The notes below the pieces were generated by a model that saw only the letters and a program-made list of their open reading frames with translations, had not been told where the DNA came from and made no database searches. DNA of 64,000 nucleotides from Tridacna crocea (lineage: Eukaryota > Mollusca > Bivalvia > Cardiida > Cardiidae), in contig OX031062.1 of assembly GCA_943736015.1 (NCBI GenBank), forward strand, positions 51,944,962-52,008,961, given 5' to 3'. Positions within the stretch are counted from its first letter, which is position 1; each line of letters begins with the position of its first letter. A program made the position numbers and the translations under genes. Positions 27,801-39,800 of the stretch are shown here, in pieces.

Positions 27801-30800
27801 TGAGGTTTCAAGATAATACCTGAAATACTCTTAGAGTTATGCTCCAGACAAAAACAAGTATGAAAATCAACAAAGGGCAAATAACTCCATAAATATGATA
27901 AGCAGAGTTATGATTCTTGTGCAATGCACTTCTCCTTAATGAGATCTATATACCTATGTAGTTTCAAGATGATACCTGAAAAACCTTTTGAGTTATGCTC
28001 TGGACAAAAATTAAGTATGAAAATCAACAAAGGGCAATAACTCCAAAAATATGATGGGCAGAGTTATGGTTCTTGTGCACTGCACTTTTCCTTAATAAGA
28101 TTAATCTACATATGAGGTTTCAAGGTGATACCTGAAATACTTTTTGAGTTATGCTGCGGACAAAAATTAAGTATAAAAATCAACAAAGGGCAATAACTCC
28201 AAAAATATGACGGGCAGAGTTATGATTCTTGTGCAATGCAATTCTCCTTCATGAGATCTATCCACCTATGTAGTTCCAAGATGATACCTGAAAAACCTTT
28301 TTAGTCATGCTCTGGACAAAAATTAAGTCTGAAAATCAACAAAGGGCAATAACTCCAAAAATATGATGGGCAGAGTTATGATTCTTGTGCACTGCACTTC
28401 TCCTTAATGAGATCTATCCACCTATGTAGTTTCAAGATGTTACCTGGAATACCTTTTGAGTTATGTTCTGGACAAAAATGTGGTCTACAGACCGACCTAC
28501 GGGACCGACTGACGGACCGACTGACAAATGCAAAGCATTATACCCCCACTTCTTCGAAGGGGGGCATGACAATTTTGGAAAAGGAGAAAATACTTGTTAC
28601 AAGCACTTTCTCCTAAACCCATTATATTTTTCCTTAGGGTTGTCAAAAAAAAATGATTGTTTAGTAAAAGTTTGGTAAAAAGGTAAATCAACAAGTACCA
28701 CTTTTTGTAACCTATGGCAGATAATCATTCTGAAAAAAATTGCAGGCAAAGGAACAACTGCCTATTGCAAGCAAGAGAACCTTTTTCCACCAAGTTTTCT
28801 GTATCATTCAGAAAGATTTCTTCCTATCCTTAGAGTTTCTCATTTATGTTACATGTTATAGTTTGTTTTTTGTCTTCAAATGATCTTTCAATTAAATGGC
28901 TTAACTCTTTCCCAAACAAGCCCTGGTTTTACGTGTCTGCATTACATGTCACCAGAAAACACTGTGGGAAAAGGAGAAATGTCTCATAACGAGCAATTTC
29001 TCCTTTTCCCGCAGTATTTTCTAGCCTATCGAAAAACTTTCTGCCATTCTCATCAAATTCAAAATTGTCATCTGCAAACATTTTGAGTTTGGGACAGTCT
29101 AAAATCTGTCATTTGGGAAAGGGTTAACTAAAAGTTTCAGCTTAATACCAAGATTTTTTCCACAAGATCACTTTACCACAAATCCCTCAGTTTAATGACC
29201 CTAGGAAAGAAACAATTAGAAAATATAGTGGGTAAAGGAGAAAATTCTGGTTACCAGCATTTTCTACTTTCCCAAAAATGTTTTCTCCTGTCAAATATGA
29301 ATGACATCATTTGTATCACCCTTAACCCTTTACTACACAATGCTGACTTTTAACATCCCTACGATAGAAGCCTCTTGAAAATATTGTGGGAAAAGGAGAA
29401 AATGCTTGTAACAAGCATGTTTTCTACCTTATCAAGGAAAAATCTAACCATTTGAGCAACAAAGAACTTGTCATCTGCAAAAACTTTCAATTTAGACATG
29501 GCTAAAATTTTGTCATCTGGTAAAGGGAAAACAAGTTATCTTGGAAAAACTTTAATTTTTGTCCAGTGTTAATATCTAGATGTGATACAGACTTAAATAT
29601 ATGCAATATACATTTATTGTGAAAAAAATTCCAAAAAATTACATCTATAACTCTCAAAATTTATACTGCTTCACAGTACTTACCATAAAAGCTGTTGGTT
29701 TGCTTATCACAGGATAAATCTTCACATGGTTTATGAAATACTCCTGGCTAAGAGTGATTGTAAGTTTGGCAGTTTGTGACTCAGCCATGAAAAAGTCTGT
29801 AGCCGAAGTTCTCAATGTCTGATCAAACAGATTGTATAGCAGATACCATGACGGGGCGTTGGTGTTGGGACAATAACAGTTTGAGCTGTAGCAGTAACAG
29901 TCGTAGACATCTTTGTCAAGATGGACCTTCAAGTAAACAATGCATCAGTTATGTTCTATGGAGGTTTAATGCATATACAAAAAGTTTTGAAGGCTGACAC
30001 GAGTCAAAAACTTTTTGCTTTTTTAGATTTACTGCATGTCTAATGACTGTTCTTCTGCATGATTCTATAAGTTGTTGGACAAAATTGATTTGATCCATAC
30101 TTAAACAATGAAACAAAATGTGCAATGCAATAAAATATTGCAGTACATGAGGTCTGCAAAGGGGAGTAATTCAAGTCTGAAGAACTCTATCAAGAGCATG
30201 TCATCTATGACACACAAGCCCATTCTTATATGTAATAATATTGACCTTTGAACCTAGTATCTGAAACCTCTACTTTACATGCTGTCTCACTGAGATGCAC
30301 ATATGTACATTATTTTCAAAATGAGAGCAGGAGTTTCTAAGGTATGTTGCAGACAAAACTTAAAAGTATATGACCTTTTACCATCTACTGTGACCTTGAC
30401 CTTTGGGCTTGAATGACCCTCTTTTAGTTCAAGTCTGCAAAAGAAAGCTTTGTTTCAAGGTAATTGGTCACAAATTTATTTCAGGAGGTAAAGAGGTAAT
30501 TGCTCAAATGCAAGTCAGCAAGACAAGACAGAAAACATACTAACCAGATGTCCTCCAGTTGTAAAGTAGGTGTTGGTTTTAGAGTAGGATGACAGTGAGG
30601 AAGATAAATCAATCCTGAAGCCTTCATTTAACAGGGCTGTTTCCTCAGATATCTGGCTGGCACCATCATTGTCAACCTGTAACATTCTGTGAGGCAAACA
30701 AATTTATCAATATGGTTATTCTTAATAACTATTTATCACGCAATACCTATTTTTCGAAAGAAATCTAAGCTTTTGAAAACACTGAGGGAAAAGGAGAAAA

Positions 30801-33800
30801 TGCTGGTAACCAGCATTTTCTCCTTCTCCCTCAATGTTTTCTATGCCATCAAGGACAAGTTTCATAATCTGAACACCTCTTCACTCTTTACCACACTAAA
30901 GAATTTTAGACCAAACTGAATCGAAAGCTGACAATATTATTTCTGTCTCTGATTTGGTAGAAAACATCGTGTAAAAAGGAGAAAATGCAGGTGACTAGCA
31001 TTTTCTCCTTTTCCCACAATGTTTTCAAAAGGCTTCCTCCTCGGGATAGACAAAAATTGGGACTGCCTAGTAAAGGGTTAATTTATCATCTGCAATTGCT
31101 TTCAATTTTGACAAGTCTAAAATTTTATTGTGTGGTAATGAGTTAAAGCTATGTTAACGTATGTTTTGAGAAAGATTTTTATAAGTCATTTAAATCTTTG
31201 GTATTGTAAAATCTTTAGGTCATGACTGTTCTTTCTTATTAGGTAAAAAAAAAATATGAATTTTAACCTACTGCAAAAATAAAAATGCCATCATAAAGAC
31301 TCAAACCCACAATCATAAACTCAATAGCAACCATAGCATGTGCCAATCATGTGTGTTTAATCCTGTACTAAAGGATTTTAGACAAGTCCAAGTTGAAAGC
31401 ACTTGCAGACGACAAAATAAACATAACTCAAGAATTAAACTTTGTTTCCAGCAGTGTAGAAAATATTGTGGGAAAAGGAGAAATTGCTGGTTACTAGCAT
31501 TTTCCCTTTTCCTACAATCTTCTCAAAAAGTCTTCTATCTCAGGATTGTAAAAAACCAGGGATTGTTTGGTACAGGGTTAAAATGCTCTTTCGATTTTTC
31601 ACATAGCAGCACATTACAGACTAGAAAAGAAATTTCACATTAATGCAGTCTGATCTAGATCTATACCATCCAATAAAGCTCACTGATTTGACTTAAGAGC
31701 ACAGGGACAAATTAGTGAAACTTTTTACCGTGTTTTTTTCACATACTGAAGGTTAAAAAAAAACAAATTTTTTAACTTAATTAACCCTTTACCACAAAAT
31801 CCTGACTTTTGGCGACCCTAAGAAAGAATGCTTTTGAAAACATTGTGGGAAAAGGAGAAAATGCTGGTAACCAGCATTTTCTCCTTTTCCCACAATATTT
31901 TAAACCCTTTCCAAATCAAATTTCAATTTTTGAGTTACAATTATTTTGTCTGTGAATGCTTTCAATGTGGACTAGTCCAAAATTTCATCATTTGCAAAAG
32001 AGAATACCCCTTAACTGCTTAATAGAATGTATATAGCTGAAAGAAAATACCAAAACATTGCAATGACAAAGTCACAAATCAAAATTCTGATGGACACAAC
32101 CTGACAGCCAGAGATACCTACGTGTAATCCCTCTCTGAATCACTGACATACACTGTGCCTGAAGCTCCGACTTCAGCATTATCACCAGTTTTACCCCCAT
32201 AAACATCAAAGTACCCTCTGTATAGTGGTATAGTTTCATGTCTGGCATGGTATAAGGCTATACGGCCTCCAGAGCCTCCTCCCCCATTGGTAAGGTCACC
32301 TGATCCACCCAGGGCCTGAATGTGGCCAGTGTGACTGCCTATATGGGGAAAATAATAACCCTTAGAGTGCCTAATGGACCCAAATCATATTTTCATTCCA
32401 GGAAAAATTGCATAATAAAAGCAATGCCAATGTCAAAGATGCATTCGCAGAAGACTTAATTAACTCTTCACCAAATGACAAAATTTTAGACTGGTCCAAA
32501 CTGAAAGCTCTTGTAGACAACAAAATTAGCATAACTGAAAAAAAATGAAATTTGTTTCCTGTAGGCAATAAAACATTGTGGGAAAAGGAGAAAATGCTGG
32601 TCACCAGCATTTTCTCCTTTTTCCACAATGTTTTCAAAAGGCTTCTATCTCAGGGTCGTAAAAACCAGGGTTTGTTTGGTAAAGGGTTAAGGAACAGTGT
32701 TGATCAAGGATCAGACTTCATTTTTTGTGCCAAAAGACAACTTCAATTGCAATAGGGCCTTTAAGGGTTAAAAGTAACAACATTGATCATCAGTATGAAT
32801 TGAAAATTTCTACAATAAAAGAAATAGGCATCTCTCCTTTGCCACATTGTTTTAAAGTGATATGCTCAAAGATGCATGCAGGTTTAACTCTTCACCAAAT
32901 TAAAAAATTTTAGACTGGTCCAAATTGAAAGCATTTGCAGATGACAAAATAAACATAACTCATAAATTGAAATTTGTTTCCAGCAGGGTAGAAAACATTG
33001 TGGGAAAAGAAGAAAATGCTGCCTACTAGCATTTTCTCCTTTTCCAATGTTTTTCTCAGGGTAGTAAAAACCAGGGATTTTTTAGTAAAGAGTTCAGTCA
33101 TAATTACTTTGGAATTTCATAGGAGTAAGATACTAGATAGACAAAGCTGGTTCCTAACATCTTCTCCAGTCCTCACATTGTTTTCAAAAGAAAACTGGCT
33201 ACTAGCATTTTCTCCTTTTCCCATGTTTTCCTAGGGTAGTAAAAACCAGGGATTCTTTGGTAAAAAGTTCAGTCATGATTACTTTGGAATTTCATAGGAG
33301 TAAGTTCCAAGATAGATAAAGTTGGTTCCCAGCATCTTCTCCATTTCCCACAATCATTTTTAACCCTTTCCCAAACGACAAACTTTTGGACTGGACCAAA
33401 TTGAAAGCATTTGCAGACGACAATTGAACTCTGGCTGAAAAGATGATTTCTGTCTATGATAGGGTAGAAAACATTGTGGGAAAAGCAGAAAATGCTGGTA
33501 ACCAGCATTTTCTCCTTTTCCCACAATGTTTTCAAAAGGCTACTATTCCAGACCCGTAAAAACCAGGGATTGTTTGGGAAAGGGTCGAAAGATTCCTTCT
33601 ATAGGGCATTAATACTCTGATTTTTTGGTATACAGTAGAGTTAAATACCACAAAATGAAAAAATAAATTCCTTACCTGTGAAGTTATGTGTCTGTATGTA
33701 TATACTGCCACCACTTCCACCACTATCTCCGCTCGATGAACTAAGAGTATTTTCACTGTTTGCTTTTATATAGCCATCCACTGCCAATGTGTGGGCAACA

Positions 33801-36800
33801 AGCATTTCAAGAACACCTCCACCTGCAATATCAAAATTATCTTATTTACATCATGTACTGCCACGCCCCATTAGCTCAGTCAGTAGCTTGCAGGATTTGC
33901 AAACACAGGGTCCAGGTTACGGTCCCTGGCTATGACCTCTGGCTTGGCCAATTTCTTTCCAAGGATTGATGATAGTCAAGATTCATTTTTCTCCAATCAT
34001 TGACCATTGTTTCGACAATGATCATGGGGAAAGCAGCCAGTGGCTTGGACAGAAAATTGTGCAAAGTACCGGTAAAAGAAACTCCAGGTACACATGGACA
34101 GATGCACTGGACACCACAATATGACTAAAGTAATTCTGAAAGCGTGTTAAACAGGATACAATCAATCAATACATCATGTACAATAACTGAGACATATAAG
34201 GTTGTACAAGTCCCAGTAAGACAGGTAAAGGTTAGCCCTCTCATTCCACACCCCATCCCCCCCACCCCTTCAGCTCCATGCATGTACTTCCACACAATTC
34301 AATAAAAACAGCTGAAAGTAAGAGCAAATGCTTTGCTGCATTTCCTATTACAGAAAATTTTCAAACATCAAGTATTTTACACGACAATGTAAAAAATTGT
34401 GACACAGATAATGCCAGGGCTATGACAATACTTCAATCTTTTCTTCAAACGTCTGAGCAAGAGAATTTCAGGCTATTTACCTGTCCCACTTGTAGTGGTT
34501 GCTCCACCAGAACCATGATCTATAGGCTTGTATAAGTCCCCATATGGTAGGTTTCTCTGCAGTTTACAGGTCAGATAACCCGCACATGCTCCACGACCTC
34601 CCAAACCACCATGGGAGGCACCACTGGATCCAAGACGGCTTTGAATTCCTGCTCCTGATGAATTTTGAAGTTAAATAATAAGTTTAGGCATTATCGACTC
34701 TAAAATTGGTAAATCTAACAATTTAAGTAATTTCAAGGTTTACCCTTTATTCCACTCCAATCTGGAAGTATTGGCAGATAACAAATTTAATCTGATTCAA
34801 AAAATAAATGTATATAGATATGTCCTGCACAGGGCAAAAAACGTTAGGGTTAACTCTTTACCGACTTTTAACGACCCTATAATAGAACCCTTTGGAAAAC
34901 ATTTTTGGGAAAAGGAGAAAATGCTGGTAACCAGCATTTTCTCCTTTTCCCACAATGTTTTCTACCATTCCAACAACAAGTTTTATTTTTTCAGTCAAAT
35001 TCATTTTGTCATCTGCAAATGCTTTCAATTTGGACTGGTCTAAAATTTTGTTGTTTGGTAAAGAGTTAAGAGGAAAAAAATGCTAGCCGCTAACATCATT
35101 TTCTCCTGTGAGAACATTTTTTTTGAAAGTGTTTCAAATCAGGGCCATTAAAATTTGGGATTATCAATTACAGGGTTAAATCTACTGTAAACATTAACCC
35201 ATTACCACACAATCCCTACTTTTGACGCCCCTGAGAAAGAAGCCTTTTGAAAACACTGTAGGAAAAGGAGAAAATGCTGGTAACCAGCATTTTCTCCTTT
35301 TCCCACAGTGTTTTCTACCCTTCCCAGAACAAATTTCAATTTTTCAGTCAGCTTCATTTTGTCGTCTGCAAATGCTTTCAATTTGAACCAGTCTAAAATT
35401 TTGTCATGTGGTAAAGAGTTAAACAATTTTGTTTATTAAGCTATATTATACACAAAAGAGCAGATTCTTTTGACAAATTCTGTGTTAATCAAACATAAAC
35501 CTTGCCTTTTATGAGGTAGATAACATTGTGGGATCAGGAGAAAACACTGGTTACCAGCATTTTTTCTATTTCAAACAATGTTTTCAAAAGGCTTCTTTCT
35601 CAAGATCATTAAAAAGGATTGTGTGGTAAAAGGTTAATTTGTTGTCTGCAAATGCCTTGAACTGGGACCAGTCTAAAATGTTGTTGTTATTAACTCTTTA
35701 CCACACTAGAAAATTTTAGACTGGTCCAAATTGAAAGCATTTGCAGACGAGTACAAAATAAAGGTGACTGAAAAACTGAAATTTGTTCTGGGAAGGGTAG
35801 AAAACACTGTGGGAAAAGGAGAAAATGCTGGTTACCAGCATTTTCTCCTTTTCCCCCCGTGTTTTCTACCCTTCCCAGAACAAATACCAGCATTTTCTCC
35901 TTTTCCCCCAGTGTTTTCTACCCTTCCCAGAACAAATTTCAGTTTTTCAGTCACCTTTATTTTCCATTTTCTCCTTTTCCCCCAGTGTTTTCAAAAGGAT
36001 TCTTTCTCGAGGGCGTCAAAAGTAGGGATTGTGTGGTAATGGGTTAAGTATAAGGATAAAATGTAACAAAATATTACCAGTTCCTTCCTGCGGTCTGTGA
36101 CCTCCATTACTGACATCCAGTAAGCCTCCATCATCCACTGTAAAGTCAGTGGCCTGTATGTTCAAACGACCACCTTGTATAAGCCCTCCACCTTCAATGA
36201 TCACCCATCCAAAGACAAGCTGGTAGGCATCTGTGTCTGCATTAGGATTTGAGCAATTGATGTAAGAGTCAGCTTTTATGACAATTTTTCCGAGAATGTA
36301 GTAATCCAGGGGGTCTCGGCGATTTGTTGAGCCTGTCTTATAGAATTTCATCCCACCTCCCTGGATCAGGGTCAGATTATGAATGTGATCAACAGTGCCT
36401 TCGACATGAATAAAAACTTTCTCGACAAAAGTTTCTGGAGCAAGACCCAGATATCCACCGTCATACACATAGGCACTGTAGGGAACATCAATAAAGCCTC
36501 TGTATAAGTCCATTACCTGATTTGGGCCTATGTGTATGTAGCCAGTCCGGTCACCAATCATATTTCTAAAGAATAAAGTGCAGCCATCGGCATGGTTTTC
36601 TGGCATCATGGCTAAGTGGGCATTACCATAAATCTGCAGCTCATCAAAGCTATAATCACCTGAGCCTCCAGCCAACCAATGGTCTGATGAAGCTGGTAAA
36701 ATCCAGCCTTTGAAACGATCCTGTGAAATATCTGTGTAATCATAGAGAAGGTTGACATCATCAGTAGTCTGTCTATTGTTATTGTTGATATAGAGAGTAC

Positions 36801-39800
36801 TGTGGTTCATTTTAACATTGTATATAAACACAATACCTGGGCCTCCAGACTCGGCACTTCCAGTAGAGTACCCACCATGACACTGGTATGTCCCCCAGTA
36901 AGTCACATTTTCACGGAAATAAACGGCTATTCGACCTCCAGCTCCTGCCCCACCATATCCATTTGATGCACGGCTCCCACCATTTGATGTAATATTGCCC
37001 ATTCCTCGAAAGCCATAAGTATCTATCACAACCGTCCCACCTGATCCACCACCACCTTTCACATGTTTGGCATCTCCTCCATTTGACCTGATTTCTCCAT
37101 CTATCTGAATTAAATTTGACACCTGAATATTAAGTCTCCCTCCCCCTTGACCACCAACATTAGCTCCACCACCACCAGCACTGCCCAATTCTTTTGGTTC
37201 AAACAGATGACCATACGGCTGACCAGTTAATGAAGTACCTGCCCCTTTCCCACTTGTTCCACCATGACCTCCCCCTGAAGAGCCATAATCACTTGTATCC
37301 CCAAGTCCTAGATTGTTGGTACTTGTTTTTGGGTCTTCTGAACGATATCCTAAGCCATCAGCATGGATTGTAGCTCCATTATCAATTATCATATCAGTGC
37401 ACAGAATGTTCATATTGGTACCAAAGAAATTTGCACCTCCTTCCATGGACAATGTGTTGGTTACTCCAAAGTAGGTCTGTGGGTCTGTGACAGGATCTGT
37501 GAGAATACTGATGGTAGCATTGTCCTGTATTCTCACCCATAGAAAATGGAAGTGATCTGATACATTTCCACTCGTAAAGGCACCCTGATGTAGAGCTAGG
37601 TAACCTTCATGATGCAATGTTATGTTTTCAACATGATCAAGCTGCCCATGTAGCCATATTGTAACATCATGAACTACTGTGTAAGGGGCAAGACCCAAAT
37701 AGGATCCAGCATAAGCACGAACATTAAATGGTAGATCTATTTCATACCTCTCCAGATCCATTACCTGAGCATCACCAAGGTGAACCGTTCCAGTCCTGTC
37801 TCCAATCATATATAGGAAAAATATATCTACTGGTGTGCCAACTGGATCAGGAAGGACAGCAAAATGGGCATCACCATAGATCTGTAGTTCATTATAACTG
37901 TATTTGTAAGCTCCGTTTGTGAAGTTACTGTACCCTGACTCGGGTAAAATCCATGTACGGCATGAATCATACTGTAAATCTCTGTAATCTTCAATAATAT
38001 TGAGGGGATCTCGACACAGATATCCATTGTTGTCAAGCACCAGTGTTTGATGATCCTCACCCATGTGATACAGGAAGACGGTGCCAGCTCCTCCAGCCTC
38101 CGAACTAGAACCGCCAGCTTTTCCACCATAGGCCAGCACACGGAAAGTTGACATAGTACTGTTCTTTTGGAAATAGATAGCAACACGGCCACCAGATCCA
38201 CCACTTCCTGTATCTGAAGTGTAATTCGATCCCGCACCCCCATGAGCTGTGATCAGGCCATAGCCTTGCATTTCATTACAGTGCATCCATATTGAACCAC
38301 CCGAGCCTCCACCTGCACCATTATTAGTACCATCTCCTCCATCAGCACTGACAACACCATCAATAAATATGGTGTCTGTTATATTAAACCACAGCCTGCC
38401 TCCACCCCGACCTCCAGTTGCTCCATTACGACCTGGTCCCCCTGAGGACCCTATATTTCTGGGTTCAAATATATTTCCATTTGCAAACCCAGATCTTGAA
38501 CTGGAACTAGATTCTCTTCCACCACTACCACCATGCCCTCCCCCACAGCCTGTACTAGGTGCACTGCCTGGATTGACAGTCCCATGAACAGAAGTGGAGC
38601 CATGGTCTGTATCTGTATGCTCAGTTCTGTACCCTAATCCATGAGAACTCAGCAAGCCTCCAGCATCCACTGTTATATTCTCCATATTAAAGGTAAGATA
38701 TGTTCCGTGTAGAGTCCCGCCTCCATCAATGGTCAATTTTTTCATGGTAAATGTAATACCCTCTTCAGACACAGGGTCTGTTGTGGAATTCAGTGTGGAA
38801 TCATCTTGAATCTGAACAAAGTCAAACTTGTAGTGATTGGCCTCTTCCTCTCGAGTATGTCCACCATTTTTTAGCCACACATAGCCACCATGGCGTAAGG
38901 TCATGTTCAACACATTGGTGAGTGTCCCACTTACATGTATATCCACATCATGGACATATGTAATAGGACCGAGACCCAAAATGGAAGAAGCATACGAATA
39001 TGCATTGTAAGGCAGGTCAACTTCCTCCCTTGCCATTGCCTGATCTCCCCATTTCATCAGGTCAAGTATTTGATTTGCTCCTACATGGACAGTGCCTGTG
39101 CGATCACCAATCATGTACTTAAAGAACATCATTACATTGTAGGACTGGAGGTTCTCATATTTGTTAGTAAAAGTAATATCTAGTCGATTTGTGGATACAG
39201 CTTCATTTGTATCATATGGAGGCCAAACAGCCAACTCACCATTTCCATATATCTGAAGTTCATCGAATCTGTAAGCAAACATAAAGTCATACCCAACGAG
39301 ATAGGGATGACTGCCAGCAATGGGTATAATCCAAGCGCGTCCACCATCATCATCCAAACTGTCCCAGTTAACATATCTAGTTATGGGGGGTGGTGCTCCA
39401 TTATTGTCAATAATCAAAGTACTGTGATCTTCAATCAAATGATATATGTACACAGTACCTGGGCCACCTGCCTCACATTCGTCACATTCTCGTCCTGGAT
39501 ATCCACCATTAGCAAGATACCTAAACTCACTGAAAGTCACATTCTCTGCAAAATTAATACTGATACGACCACCAGCTCCGCCCCCTCCAGCTGTCTCATC
39601 CAAAGAGGAGGAAAAGGTAAAAACTTCTCGACTTGGTGGATCTCGCTTCGTTTGAGATTGTTGGGAGTTTGTTATATCTCGTGTGACACAATTACTGCCA
39701 TCGTAACAACAAGTCTGTTGCCATTTATAGTAATCAGTTACATAATCTTGCTCCCAATAACAACAAGCTTGGGTACCTACCCAGTGTGTTCCATTGTTTA

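Noticed and set aside
26330-28460. Regular repeats resembling a CRISPR array
   Set aside because: Units of about 156 bp are contiguous, without unique spacers, in a eukaryotic intron; this is a minisatellite inside a mobile element.
29927-30544. A missing exon between exons 22 and 23
   Set aside because: Exon 22 ends and exon 23 begins in phase 0 and no splice-flanked frame with module or discoidin motifs lies between them.
32371-32755. Recurring small frames reading like LWEKEKMLVTSIFSFSHN across the window
   Set aside because: These are translations of the MITE hairpin and arms, appearing in both orientations wherever the element occurs; no start context or conservation supports protein.
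33862-33960. Possible tRNA gene
   Set aside because: A and B boxes are recognisable but the acceptor and anticodon stems do not pair and a non-tRNA body follows; better explained as a SINE head.
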